DNA of 64,000 bases from Pseudomonas parasichuanensis (GTDB lineage Bacteria > Pseudomonadota > Gammaproteobacteria > Pseudomonadales > Pseudomonadaceae): assembly GCF_021601385.1 (NCBI RefSeq), contig NZ_BQHO01000014.1, forward strand, positions 60,966-124,965, written 5' to 3'. Position numbers and translations under genes: made by a program. The notes under the pieces were generated by a model. That model worked only from the letters and a program-made list of their open reading frames with translations, did no database searches and was not told where the DNA came from. The stretch's first letter is position 1, and the number at the start of each line of letters is the position of its first letter. Shown piece after piece: positions 7,617-15,968 of this stretch.

Positions 7617-8747
7617 ATGACCAGCCAAGCCGCCATTCTCGACGCCCACTACATGGCCCGGGCCGTGGAACTGGCCCGCAAGGGCCTCTACACCACCCAC
7701 CCCAACCCACGTGTAGGCTGCGTGATCGTGCGCGATGGCGAGGTGGTCGGCGAAGGCTGGCACGTGCGCGCCGGCGAGCCCCATGCCGAAGTGCACGCCC
7801 TGCGCCAGGCCGGCGAGCGCGCCCGTGGTGCCTGTGCCTACGTCACCCTCGAGCCGTGCAGCCATCATGGCCGTACCCCGCCCTGCGCCGAGGCGCTGGT
7901 CAAGGCCGGCGTGGCGCGGGTGGTGGCGGCGATGCAGGACCCCAACCCGCAAGTGGCCGGCAATGGCCTGCGCCTTTTGCAGGAAGCCGGGATCGAAGTG
8001 GCCAGTGGCGTGCTCGAAGCCGAAGCCCGCGCCCTCAACCCCGGTTTCCTCAAACGGATGGAGCACGGCCTGCCGTTCGTACGCGCCAAGCTGGCGATGA
8101 GCCTGGACGGCCGCACCGCCATGGCCAGCGGCGAAAGCCAGTGGATCACCGGCCCGGCCGCCCGCTCGGCGGTGCAGCGCCTGCGCGCGCGGTCCAGTGT
8201 GGTGCTGACCAGCGCCGCCAGCGTGCTGCAGGACAAGGCGCGGATGACCGTGCGCGCCGAACAGCTGGGCCTGGATACAGAACTCACGGCCCTGGCCCTG
8301 TCGCGCCCGCCGCTGCGGGTATTGATCGACGGCCGCCTGCGCCTGCCGCTGGACGCACCGTTCTTCCAGGCCGGCCCGGCGCTGGTGGTCACCGCCGCCG
8401 GCGAAGACCCGCGCTACGCCGCCGCTGGCCACGAATTGATCAACCTGCCCGGCGGCGACGGCCAGGTCGACCTGCCGGCGCTGCTGCGCACCCTGGCGGG
8501 GCGCGGGGTCAACGAAATCCTGCTGGAGGCCGGTGCCGGCCTGGTCGGTGCCTTCGCCCGCCAGGGCCTGGTCGACGAGTTCCAGCTGTTCGTCGCTGGC
8601 ACCTTCCTCGGCTCCGCTGCCCGTCCGCTGCTGGACTGGCCGCTGGCGCAGATGAGCGAGGCGCCGCGGCTGAAGATCACCGAAATGCGCGCAGTCGGCG
8701 ATGACTGGCGAGTCACTGCCATCCCCCTGCCGGCCCCCGGCGTATAA
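7617..8747 (+). CDS. ribD: Bifunctional riboflavin deaminase/reductase RibD
   Basis: The 376-residue enzyme catalyses steps two and three of riboflavin synthesis: deamination of the GTP-derived pyrimidine, then NADPH reduction of its ribose side chain. The N-terminal zinc deaminase domain (~10-150) has the ligand and catalytic signature HAEVHAL and PCSHHGRTPPCAEAL. The C-terminal reductase domain (~155-370) starts FVRAKLAMSLDGRTAMASGE and contains GVNEILLEAGAGLVGAF. Length is normal. It follows nrdR by 2 bp and is the first biosynthetic gene of the operon. Confidence 0.96.
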   Translation: MTSQAAILDAHYMARAVELARKGLYTTHPNPRVGCVIVRDGEVVGEGWHVRAGEPHAEVHALRQAGERARGACAYVTLEPCSHHGRTPPCAEALVKAGVARVVAAMQDPNPQVAGNGLRLLQEAGIEVASGVLEAEARALNPGFLKRMEHGLPFVRAKLAMSLDGRTAMASGESQWITGPAARSAVQRLRARSSVVLTSAASVLQDKARMTVRAEQLGLDTELTALALSRPPLRVLIDGRLRLPLDAPFFQAGPALVVTAAGEDPRYAAAGHELINLPGGDGQVDLPALLRTLAGRGVNEILLEAGAGLVGAFARQGLVDEFQLFVAGTFLGSAARPLLDWPLAQMSEAPRLKITEMRAVGDDWRVTAIPLPAPGV

Positions 8748-8789
8748 TGCCGGGCTTGCCCCGCGCAGCCTGTCTTTGAGGAGAACAGC

Positions 8790-9455
8790 ATGTTCACCGG
8801 CATCATCGAATCCATCGGCACCATCCGCAGCATGACCCCCAAGGGCGGTGACGTGCGTGTCTATGTAGAAACCGGCAAGCTCGACCTGGGCGACGTCAAG
8901 CTCGGCGACAGCATCGCCGTCAACGGCGTGTGCCTGACCGCCGTGGAACTGCCTGGCGACGGCTTCTGGGCCGACGTCAGCGTCGAAACCCTCAAGCGCA
9001 CCGCCATGGTCGACTTGAAGGCCGGCAGCCGGGTCAACCTGGAAAAGGCCCTCACGCCCACCACCCGCCTGGGCGGCCACCTGGTCAGCGGCCACGTCGA
9101 CGGCGTCGGCGAAATCGTCTCGCGCGCCGATAACGCCCGCGCCATCCAGTTCCGCGTGCGCGCACCCAAGGAGCTGGCCAAGTACATCGCCCACAAGGGC
9201 TCGATCACCGTCGACGGCACCAGCCTGACGGTCAACGAAGTCGATGGCGCCGAGTTCGAGCTGACCATCGTCCCGCACACCCTGTCCGAAACCATCATGG
9301 CCGACTACCGCGCAGGGCGTCGGGTGAACCTTGAGGTCGACCTGCTGGCCCGTTACCTGGAGCGTCTGCTGCTAGGCGACAAGGCCGCCGAGCCGAGCAA
9401 GGGCAGTGGCATTACCGAAAGCTTCCTGGCCGCCAACGGCTTCTTGAAATCCTGA
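8790..9455 (+). CDS. ribE: Riboflavin synthase, alpha subunit
   Basis: The 221-residue protein starts MFTGIIESIGTI and consists of two tandem lumazine-binding beta-barrel repeats (~1-97 and ~98-200). Each bears the conserved GDSIAVNGVCLT or GSITVDGTSLTVN signature. It dismutates two 6,7-dimethyl-8-ribityllumazine molecules to riboflavin, usually as a trimer. A strong GAGGAG ribosome site precedes the ATG. It lies 42 bp after ribD and 18 bp before the GTG start of ribBX. Some annotations name this gene ribC. Confidence 0.96.
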   Translation: MFTGIIESIGTIRSMTPKGGDVRVYVETGKLDLGDVKLGDSIAVNGVCLTAVELPGDGFWADVSVETLKRTAMVDLKAGSRVNLEKALTPTTRLGGHLVSGHVDGVGEIVSRADNARAIQFRVRAPKELAKYIAHKGSITVDGTSLTVNEVDGAEFELTIVPHTLSETIMADYRAGRRVNLEVDLLARYLERLLLGDKAAEPSKGSGITESFLAANGFLKS

Positions 9456-9473
9456 TTGAGAAGGGGGTGCCGC

Positions 9474-10565
9474 GTGGCGCTCAACAGCATCGAAGAACTG
9501 GTTGAAGACATCCGCCAGGGCAAAATGGTCATCCTCATGGATGACGAAGACCGCGAGAACGAAGGCGACATCATCATGGCAGCCGAATGCTGCCTGCCTG
9601 AGCACATCAACTTCATGGCCAAGCACGCCCGTGGCCTGATCTGCATGCCGATGACCCGCGAGCGCTGTGAAACCCTGAAGCTGCCGCTGATGGCGCCGCG
9701 CAACGGTTCCGGCTTTGGCACCAAGTTCACCGTGTCGATCGAGGCCGCCGAGGGTGTCACCACCGGCATCTCCGCCGCCGACCGCGCGCGCACCGTGCAG
9801 GCGGCCGCCGCCAAGGACGCCAAGGCCGAAGACATCGTCAGCCCTGGCCACATCTTCCCGTTGATGGCCCAGCCCGGCGGTACCCTGGCCCGCGCCGGCC
9901 ACACCGAAGCCGCCTGCGACCTGGCGCGCATGGCCGGTTTCGAGCCGAGCGGGGTGATCTGCGAGGTGATGAACGACGACGGCACCATGTCGCGCCGCGC
10001 CGAGCTGGAGGTGTTCGCCGCCGAGCACAATCTCAAGATCGGCACCATCGCCGACCTGATCCACTACCGCATGATCCACGAGCGCACCGTGCAGCGCGTT
10101 TCCGAGCAGTCGATCGAGAGCGAGCTGGGTGAATTCAACCTGGTCACCTACCGCGACGCCGTGGAAGGCGATGTGCACATGGCCCTCACGCTCGGCAAGA
10201 TCTGCGCCGAAGAGCCGACCCTGGTGCGGGTGCACAACATGGACCCGCTGCGCGACCTGCTGATGGTCAAGCAGCCGGGCCGCTGGAGCCTGCGCGCGGC
10301 CATGGCCGCCGTGGCCGAGGCCGGCAGTGGCGTGGTGCTGCTGCTGGGCCACCCGCTGGACGGCGACGTGCTGCTGGCGCACATCCGCGAAAGCGCGGGC
10401 GATGCGCAACCCAAGGCACCGACCACCTACAGCACGGTTGGCGCCGGCTCGCAGATCCTGCGCGACCTCGGTGTGCGCAAGATGCGCCTGATGAGTTCGC
10501 CAATGAAGTTCAATGCGATATCCGGATTCGATCTGGAAGTTGTAGAATACGTGCCCTCCGAGTGA
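9474..10565 (+). CDS. ribBA: RibBA-like protein: DHBP synthase with degenerate GTP cyclohydrolase II domain (RibBX)
   Basis: The 363-residue protein has an N-terminal 3,4-dihydroxy-2-butanone-4-phosphate synthase domain (~1-205) with intact motifs [17 protein letters not shown] and [12 protein letters not shown]. The C-terminal half (~206-360) aligns with GTP cyclohydrolase II but has lost the zinc-binding cysteines: the usual HSECLTGD ... RCDCG is replaced by [11 protein letters not shown] ... KQPGRW. It is therefore probably monofunctional for DHBP synthesis, a type called RibBX. The GTG at 9474 was chosen for the GAAGGGGG site just upstream; TTG 9456 is a weaker in-frame alternative. The intact cyclohydrolase is the separate ribA at 14123, and a solo riboswitch-controlled RibB lies at 25137. 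Confidence 0.92.
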   Translation: MALNSIEELVEDIRQGKMVILMDDEDRENEGDIIMAAECCLPEHINFMAKHARGLICMPMTRERCETLKLPLMAPRNGSGFGTKFTVSIEAAEGVTTGISAADRARTVQAAAAKDAKAEDIVSPGHIFPLMAQPGGTLARAGHTEAACDLARMAGFEPSGVICEVMNDDGTMSRRAELEVFAAEHNLKIGTIADLIHYRMIHERTVQRVSEQSIESELGEFNLVTYRDAVEGDVHMALTLGKICAEEPTLVRVHNMDPLRDLLMVKQPGRWSLRAAMAAVAEAGSGVVLLLGHPLDGDVLLAHIRESAGDAQPKAPTTYSTVGAGSQILRDLGVRKMRLMSSPMKFNAISGFDLEVVEYVPSE

Positions 10566-10610
10566 CTTGAGGCGGCTTGATCGCCTTCCAACTCGAGTCA
10601 AAACCCTCCC

Positions 10611-10632
10611 GAGGCCGCCACAGCGCGGCCTC
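10611..10632 (+). terminator. Intercistronic hairpin upstream of ribH
   Basis: GAGGCCGC and GCGGCCTC form a perfect 8-bp stem with a 6-nt loop, 24 nt before the ribH start. No T-run follows, so it is more likely a processing, stability or translation-modulating hairpin than a strong intrinsic terminator. Confidence 0.45.
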
Positions 10633-10656
10633 GCTCTTGAAGATGAGAACTCAAGA

Positions 10657-11133
10657 ATGACCCTGAAGACCATCGAAGGTACCTTCATCGCCCCCAAAGG
10701 TCGCTATGCTTTGGTGGTTGGCCGCTTCAACAGCTTCGTCGTCGAAAGCCTGGTAAGCGGTGCAGTCGATGCCCTGGTACGCCACGGCGTCAGCGAAAGC
10801 GACATCACCATCATCCGTGCCCCGGGCGCGTTTGAAATCCCGCTGGTGGCACAGAAAGTCGCCCAGCAAGGCAACTACGACGCGATCATCGCCCTGGGCG
10901 CCGTGATCCGTGGCGGTACCCCGCACTTCGAATACGTGGCGGGCGAGTGCACCAAGGGCCTGGCCCAGGTGTCCATGGAGTTCGGTGTTCCGGTGGCCTT
11001 CGGCGTGTTGACCGTCGACTCCATCGAACAGGCCATCGAGCGTTCCGGCACCAAGGCCGGCAACAAAGGTGCTGAAGCTGCCCTGTCCGCTCTGGAAATG
11101 GTCAGCCTGCTGGCGCAGTTGGAGGCCAAGTGA
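10657..11133 (+). CDS. ribH: 6,7-dimethyl-8-ribityllumazine synthase
   Basis: The 158-residue enzyme condenses DHBP with the ribityl-aminopyrimidine to make lumazine. Family signatures are [17 protein letters not shown], the GAFEIPL motif and [18 protein letters not shown] with its active-site His. Lumazine synthases assemble as pentamers or 60-mer icosahedra. The stop overlaps the GTG start of nusB by 4 bases, so the two are coupled. A 91-bp gap containing a hairpin separates it from ribBX. Confidence 0.97.
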   Translation: MTLKTIEGTFIAPKGRYALVVGRFNSFVVESLVSGAVDALVRHGVSESDITIIRAPGAFEIPLVAQKVAQQGNYDAIIALGAVIRGGTPHFEYVAGECTKGLAQVSMEFGVPVAFGVLTVDSIEQAIERSGTKAGNKGAEAALSALEMVSLLAQLEAK

Positions 11134-11630
11134 TTAGCGACGAAAGCGATCGTTTCAACCCGCGCGATCCGAAACCTGCGGATGCCGGCAAGCCCTCGAA
11201 GAGCGCCAAGCGTCGCGAAGCCCGCAAGCTCGCCACCCAGGCCCTCTATCAGTGGCACATGGCCAAGCATTCGCTGAACGAGGTCGAAGCGCAGTTCCGG
11301 GTCGACAACGATTTCACCGACATCGACGGTGCCTACTTCCGCGAGATCCTGCATGGGGTCCCGGCGAAGAAGAGCGAAATCGACGAAGCACTCAAGCCTT
11401 GCCTGGATACCCCGCTCGAAGAGCTCGACCCGGTTGAACTGGCGGTCCTGCGCCTGTCCACCTGGGAGCTGATCATGCGTGCCGACGTACCGTACCGCGT
11501 AGTGATCAACGAAGGTGTGGAACTGGCGAAAGTGTTCGGCGCCACCGACGGCCACAAGTTCGTCAACGGCGTGCTGGACAAGCTGGCTCCGCGTCTGCGT
11601 GAGGCGGAAGTCAAGGCGAACAAGCGCTGA
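11130..11630 (+). CDS. nusB: Transcription antitermination factor NusB
   Basis: The 166-residue all-helical RNA-binding protein includes [20 protein letters not shown] near the N-terminus, the arginine-rich boxA-binding face. C-terminal signatures are [17 protein letters not shown] and [30 protein letters not shown]. NusB pairs with NusE (S10) on rRNA boxA. The start is GTG, overlapping the ribH stop in a GTGA arrangement. An N-terminal extension of ~25 residues relative to E. coli NusB is normal in pseudomonads. Confidence 0.97.
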   Translation: MISDESDRFNPRDPKPADAGKPSKSAKRREARKLATQALYQWHMAKHSLNEVEAQFRVDNDFTDIDGAYFREILHGVPAKKSEIDEALKPCLDTPLEELDPVELAVLRLSTWELIMRADVPYRVVINEGVELAKVFGATDGHKFVNGVLDKLAPRLREAEVKANKR

Positions 11631-11647
11631 GTGCGCGCTTGCCAGCC

Positions 11648-12604
11648 ATGGGTGAGTTCGAGCTGATCAGCCATTACTTCGCCGCCGCGCCCTGTGCACA
11701 GGGCGGCGAAGGCGTGGCCCTGGGCATCGGCGACGACTGCGCCCTGCTGGACATTCCCGCCGGCGAGCAGTTGGCGATCTCCACCGACACCCTCGTGGCC
11801 GGTGTGCATTTCCCCGCCGTCTGTGACCCCTTGCTGCTCGGCCAGCGCTCGCTGGCCGTGGCGGTCAGCGACCTGGCGGCCATGGGCGCCACGGCGATCG
11901 GCTTCACCCTTGCGCTGACCTTGCCCCAGGTCGGCCCCGACTGGCTCGAAGGCTTTGCCGACGGCCTCGGGCGTATGGCCCGGCGTTGCGGCATCAGCCT
12001 GATCGGCGGCGACACCACCCGTGGCCCGTTGAGCATCACCGTGACCGTGTTCGGCCGTGTGCCGGCGGGCCAGGCGCTGCGCCGCAGTGGCGCTCGCCCG
12101 GGCGACCTGCTGTGTGTCGGCGGTGATCTGGGCAATGCCGCCGGGGCGCTGCCGTTGGTACTGGGCGAGCGCGAGGCCGCCGACGAGGTAGCCGGGCCGT
12201 TGCTGGCGCACTACTGGTCGCCGCTGCCGCAACTGCAGCTGGGCGAACGCTTGCGAGGCCTGGCCACGTCGGCGCTGGATATCTCCGACGGCCTGCTGGC
12301 CGATTGCGGGCATATCGCCAAGGCCTCCGGCGTGGCGCTGCAGGTGAACCAGGCGCAGGTGCCCGTGTCTGCTGCATTGCAGGCCTTGCTCGGGCGCGAG
12401 GGTGCGCTGCAGGCGGCGCTCACCGGCGGCGACGACTACGTGCTGGCGTTCACCGTGCCCGAGGCGGCCCTGGCGGCCCTGGGCGCTGGCGTGCACGTGA
12501 TCGGCCATGTGCTGGAAGGCCAGGGCGTGACCCTGCGCGACCCGCAGGGCCGGGACATCACCCCGCAACAACGGGGCTATCAACATTTCAGGGAGACACC
12601 GTGA
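11648..12604 (+). CDS. thiL: Thiamine-monophosphate kinase
   Basis: The 318-residue protein phosphorylates thiamine monophosphate to thiamine pyrophosphate, the active cofactor used by Dxs in this same window. It belongs to the PurM-like ATP-binding superfamily. Visible motifs are GIGDDCALLDIP, STDTLVAGVHFP, the Asp-rich ALDISDGLLAD and TGGDDYVLAF. ATG 11648 (MGEFELI) fits family N-termini; an upstream in-frame TTG at 11639 would add three residues. The stop overlaps the GTG of pgpA by 4 bases. Confidence 0.95.
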   Translation: MGEFELISHYFAAAPCAQGGEGVALGIGDDCALLDIPAGEQLAISTDTLVAGVHFPAVCDPLLLGQRSLAVAVSDLAAMGATAIGFTLALTLPQVGPDWLEGFADGLGRMARRCGISLIGGDTTRGPLSITVTVFGRVPAGQALRRSGARPGDLLCVGGDLGNAAGALPLVLGEREAADEVAGPLLAHYWSPLPQLQLGERLRGLATSALDISDGLLADCGHIAKASGVALQVNQAQVPVSAALQALLGREGALQAALTGGDDYVLAFTVPEAALAALGAGVHVIGHVLEGQGVTLRDPQGRDITPQQRGYQHFRETP

Positions 12605-13104
12605 CCGACCACCCCAACCAGGTGCCTGCGGAGTTCGTTCCGCCTTCGGTCTGGCGCAACCCGTGGCACTTCATCGCCTTCGGCTTCGGCTCCGGCACCT
12701 TGCCCAAGGCCCCTGGGACCTGGGGCTCGCTGGTGGCGCTGCCGTTCATCCCGCTGTGGCAGATGTTGCCCGACTGGGGTTACTGGCTGCTGCTGGGCAT
12801 CAGCATGCTGTTCGGTGTGTGGTTGTGCGGCAAAGTGGCCAATGACTTGCGCGTCCACGATCATGAAGGCATTGTCTGGGACGAGATCGTCGGCATGTGG
12901 ATCACCCTGTGGCTGGTGCCGGAAGGCTGGCAGTGGCTGCTCGCAGGGTTCCTGATGTTCCGCTTCTTCGACATCCTCAAGCCATGGCCGATCCGCTGGG
13001 TCGACCGCCATGTGCATGGCGGCTTCGGGATCATGCTCGACGACATATTGGCGGGTGTGTTCGCCTGGCTGGGCATGCAGGTTCTGGTGTGGGCGGTGGC
13101 CTGA
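12601..13104 (+). CDS. pgpA: Phosphatidylglycerophosphatase A
   Basis: The 167-residue integral membrane protein removes phosphate from phosphatidylglycerophosphate in phospholipid synthesis. Motifs FGFGSGTLPKAPGTWGSLVA and HDHEGIVWDEIVGMW (acidic active site) are diagnostic. Hydrophobic helices lie around residues 40-75, 100-125 and 140-165. The GTG start overlaps the thiL stop. It is the last gene of the nrdR-rib-nus-thi block before an 18-bp gap to a periplasmic protein. Confidence 0.94.
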   Translation: MTDHPNQVPAEFVPPSVWRNPWHFIAFGFGSGTLPKAPGTWGSLVALPFIPLWQMLPDWGYWLLLGISMLFGVWLCGKVANDLRVHDHEGIVWDEIVGMWITLWLVPEGWQWLLAGFLMFRFFDILKPWPIRWVDRHVHGGFGIMLDDILAGVFAWLGMQVLVWAVA

Positions 13105-13121
13105 AACACAGGAGCGTTGTG

Positions 13122-13862
13122 ATGGGCGTAAGGACAGTTGTACTGGCATTGATGCTGCTCGTCGCACCGGCCGCCATGGCCCGCGAGACGCCCACGCAGG
13201 TGCGCCTGGTCAGCGAGGAATGGCTCGACTACACCAATGCCGATGGCAGCGGGGTGGCCTGGGACGTGCTGCGCAAGGTGTTCGAGCCGGCCGGGGTCAA
13301 GGTCGTCACCCAGAGCGCGCCGTACAGCCGCGCGGTGGGCCTGGTCAAACGCGGCGAGGCCGATGCCTGGGTCGGGTCGTACAAGGATGAGAACGACGAC
13401 AACCTCTACCCGCGCTGGCACTTCGACATGGACCACATCTATGCCCTGGGCCTGGCCGGCAAGCCCGTCCCCACCCCCGACAATGTCGGCCAGTATCGCC
13501 TGGCCTGGGTGCGTGGCTATGACTACGCCAGCTACCTGCCGAACGTGCACAACTTCCGTGAAGTCCAGCGCCGCGAGGGCATCCTGCCGATGCTCGAGCA
13601 TGACCGGGTGGATTTCTACATCGATGCGCAGACCGAAGTCGACTACGTGCTTGGGCAGTCGCCCAATCCAGAGCGTTTTCGCAGCACCCACGTCGCCGAG
13701 CTGCCGCTGTACCTGGCCTTTACCCGTAGCGAGCAGGGCAAGGCCCTGAGTGCACTGTTCGACAAGCGCATGGCCGAACTGGTGCGCAGCGGCGAATTGA
13801 AGCCGATCTTCGAGCGTTGGAAGCAGCCGTATCCGTTCACTGCCGACAGCCAGCCGCATTGA
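13122..13862 (+). CDS. Periplasmic substrate-binding protein, PBPb (SBP_bac_3-like)
   Basis: The 246-residue exported protein has a signal peptide (MGVRTVVLALMLLVAPAAMA) and an amino-acid-binding-protein type II fold: VRLVSEEWLDYTN, DVLRKVFEPAGVKV, LVKRGEADAWVGSY and ADSQPH at the end. No ABC permease or ATPase gene lies beside it, so it may be an orphan sensor, serve a distant transporter or bind its ligand for another purpose. The ligand cannot be deduced. It ends 7 bp before a REP pair. Confidence 0.8.
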   Translation: MGVRTVVLALMLLVAPAAMARETPTQVRLVSEEWLDYTNADGSGVAWDVLRKVFEPAGVKVVTQSAPYSRAVGLVKRGEADAWVGSYKDENDDNLYPRWHFDMDHIYALGLAGKPVPTPDNVGQYRLAWVRGYDYASYLPNVHNFREVQRREGILPMLEHDRVDFYIDAQTEVDYVLGQSPNPERFRSTHVAELPLYLAFTRSEQGKALSALFDKRMAELVRSGELKPIFERWKQPYPFTADSQPH

Positions 13863-13868
13863 GGTGAG

Positions 13869-13986
13869 TGTAGGAGCGGCCTTGTGCCGCGAAAGGGCTG
13901 TGTAGCAGCCACAGCGGATCCAGCCATTAGCACATAACCCTAGGGCCGCTTCGCGCCCCGTTCGCGGCACAAGGCCGCTCCTACAG
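13869..13986. repeat. REP pair (inverted, TGTAGGAGCGGCC type)
   Basis: TGTAGGAGCGGCCTTGTGCC at the left end is mirrored by GGCACAAGGCCGCTCCTACA at the right end, with ~70 bp between. This is the BIME-like arrangement common between P. putida genes. Confidence 0.9.
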
Positions 13987-14122
13987 GCTTGGTTCAGCAC
14001 GATGCCAGCCCCATAAGCATCGAACTTTTCGATCTTAAGCGGCGATATTCAGCCTGCGCACCTGCGCCGGGCTGCTGATACAATCGGCCCAACTGAAAAT
14101 TCCTACTTCCCAGGAGCACAAC

Positions 14123-14740
14123 GTGCCCGTCGTCTTTGTTGCCGCTTGCAAACTCCCGACCCCCTACGCGATTTTCACCATGCATGGTTTCCTCGACGAA
14201 GCCACCGGCCGTGAGCATGTGGTGCTCAGCCTGGGTGACATCGCCGACGGCGAGCCGGTGTTGGGGCGGCTGCACTCCGAGTGCCTGACCGGCGATGCGC
14301 TGTTCAGCCAGCGTTGCGACTGCGGTTCACAGTTGGACGCCGCGCTGCAGGCCATCGCCCGTGAAGGCCGTGGCGTGCTGCTGTACCTGCGCCAGGAAGG
14401 CCGTGGCATCGGCCTGTTGAACAAGATTCGCGCCTACGAGCTGCAGGACGGCGGCGCCGACACCGTCGAGGCCAACGAGCGCCTGGGCTTCGCCGCCGAC
14501 CAGCGCGACTACGCCATGTGCCTGCCGATGCTCGAACACCTGGGCGTCAGTGCGCTGCGCCTGATGACCAACAACCCGCGCAAGGTCAAAGCCCTGACCG
14601 ACATGCACATCAAGGTTGCCGAGCGCGTGCCGCTGCACACTGGCCACAACCCGCACAACCGCCTGTACCTGGCCACCAAGGCCGACAAGCTGGGCCACAT
14701 GATGGGCAACAAGCACCAGGGCGAGGTGCCGCAGGCGTGA
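14123..14740 (+). CDS. ribA: GTP cyclohydrolase II
   Basis: The 205-residue enzyme opens GTP to 2,5-diamino-6-ribosylamino-pyrimidinone phosphate, the first step of riboflavin synthesis. All three zinc ligands are present in [20 protein letters not shown], and the catalytic and GTP-binding segments [20 protein letters not shown] and LMTNNPRKV are intact. The GTG start follows an AGGAG site. Because the RibBX in the operon lacks these cysteines, this is probably the only functional cyclohydrolase in the window. Its stop overlaps the next GTG by 4 bases. Confidence 0.97.
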   Translation: MPVVFVAACKLPTPYAIFTMHGFLDEATGREHVVLSLGDIADGEPVLGRLHSECLTGDALFSQRCDCGSQLDAALQAIAREGRGVLLYLRQEGRGIGLLNKIRAYELQDGGADTVEANERLGFAADQRDYAMCLPMLEHLGVSALRLMTNNPRKVKALTDMHIKVAERVPLHTGHNPHNRLYLATKADKLGHMMGNKHQGEVPQA

Positions 14741-15156
14741 CCCGTGGCGAGGTGAAGCGGCGCCTGGCGCTGGCCTGGTGGCAGTACCTGGCGATCGGCC
14801 TGGTGCCGTTGCCGGTCATGGCCTGGGCCTTCGGTGGCGGCGAGCCGCTGATTCCGGTGCTGGCCATGCCGTTGTTCATCGCCGGCGCAGCAACCATGTT
14901 CCTCAGCCTGCCGCGTTTCAGCGCCTACAAGCGCACGCTGATCGCCACCGACAAAGCGCTTGGCGGTGCCGAAGAGCCGGCCGCCTGGATCGAGCTGGCG
15001 CGGGTGCGGCGTCTGGCCATGCTGTTTGCTTGCTTCCCGGCCTGGGTCGCCGCCTTGTCGGTGCTGGTCGGGCTGGAGGCGGTGCCGCAGATCCTCCTGG
15101 CGATTTCCACCGTGGTGCTGTTGTACCTCTACCGCATTCCGCGCCAGCTCGGCTGA
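14737..15156 (+). CDS. Small integral membrane protein, unknown function
   Basis: The 139-residue protein has no recognised family. Four hydrophobic segments are visible ([67 protein letters not shown]), so it is an inner-membrane protein. The GTG start overlaps the ribA stop and its own TGA overlaps the btuF ATG, placing it in a ribA-orf-btuF operon. A role in vitamin or cobalamin handling is only a guess from position. Confidence 0.72.
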   Translation: MTRGEVKRRLALAWWQYLAIGLVPLPVMAWAFGGGEPLIPVLAMPLFIAGAATMFLSLPRFSAYKRTLIATDKALGGAEEPAAWIELARVRRLAMLFACFPAWVAALSVLVGLEAVPQILLAISTVVLLYLYRIPRQLG

Positions 15157-15968
15157 TGCGGGCACTGTTCGTTCTGGTTTGCCTGCTGAGCTTCGGCGCC
15201 CTGGCCGAGGCTGCGCCGCGTGTAGTCAGCCTGGCGCCTTCGATGACCGAGATCGTCGTCGAGTTGCAGGCACAGGACCTGCTGGTCGGCCTGCTCGATG
15301 GCGGTGAACGCCCGGCAACGCTGCAGGGCCTGCCCTCGGTGGGTCGCCATGGGCAACTGGACATGGAGCGGCTGCTCAGCCTCAAGCCTGACCTGCTGCT
15401 GCTGTGGCCCGGCAGCGTGGCGCCCGCGCAGCGCGACCAGCTGCGACGCCTGGGCATCGCCACCTTCAGTGCCGAGCCCGGCGACCTCGACCAGTTGATC
15501 GCGCAGATCGAAGCCATCGCCCAGCGCCTGGGGCGTGACGAGCAGGGGCGCGTGTATGCGGCCAGCCTGCGTGAACGGCTGCACGAACTGCGCGAGCGCT
15601 ACCGGCGCGAGACGCCGTTGCGGGTGTTCTACCAGGTGTGGGACAAGCCCTTGTACACCTTGGGCGGGCGGCAGGTGGTCAGCGATGCGTTGCGGGTCTG
15701 CGGGGCGCGCAATGTGTTCGATGACCTGCCGCAGCCGGCGCCACAGGTCAGTGTGGAGTCGGTGCTGCTGCGCGATCCGCAGGTGATCCTCGCTGGCGAC
15801 CAGGCACAATTGGCCAGTTGGCGTAGCTGGCCGAAGCTGAGCGCCGTGGCCGCTGGCCACCTGCTGGTGGTGCCGGACAAGGGCCTGGAGCGGCCCAGCG
15901 GGCAGATGGTCGAGGCCACGGCACGCCTGTGTGCCTTGCTGGACGCTACAGCGCCGGGGTCCAGGTGA
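15156..15968 (+). CDS. btuF: Cobalamin-binding periplasmic protein, BtuF family
   Basis: The 270-residue exported protein has a signal peptide ([19 protein letters not shown]). The two-lobed class III binding fold shows APRVVSLAPSMTEIVVEL at the first lobe and LLSLKPDLLLLWPG, then a long connecting helix (~120-150) and the second lobe (VFYQVWDKPLYTLGGRQVVSDAL). BtuF delivers corrinoid to the BtuCD transporter, not seen in this window. The end overlaps the convergent btuB end by 23 bp, so the two mRNAs are antisense there. It fits with the TonB receptor next door and the B12-dependent EutBC further on. Confidence 0.85.
   Translation: MRALFVLVCLLSFGALAEAAPRVVSLAPSMTEIVVELQAQDLLVGLLDGGERPATLQGLPSVGRHGQLDMERLLSLKPDLLLLWPGSVAPAQRDQLRRLGIATFSAEPGDLDQLIAQIEAIAQRLGRDEQGRVYAASLRERLHELRERYRRETPLRVFYQVWDKPLYTLGGRQVVSDALRVCGARNVFDDLPQPAPQVSVESVLLRDPQVILAGDQAQLASWRSWPKLSAVAAGHLLVVPDKGLERPSGQMVEATARLCALLDATAPGSR

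Noticed and set aside
8743-8748. TATAAT at the end of ribD as a promoter for ribE
   Set aside because: It overlaps the ribD stop, has no acceptable -35, and ribE is well placed for operon transcription.
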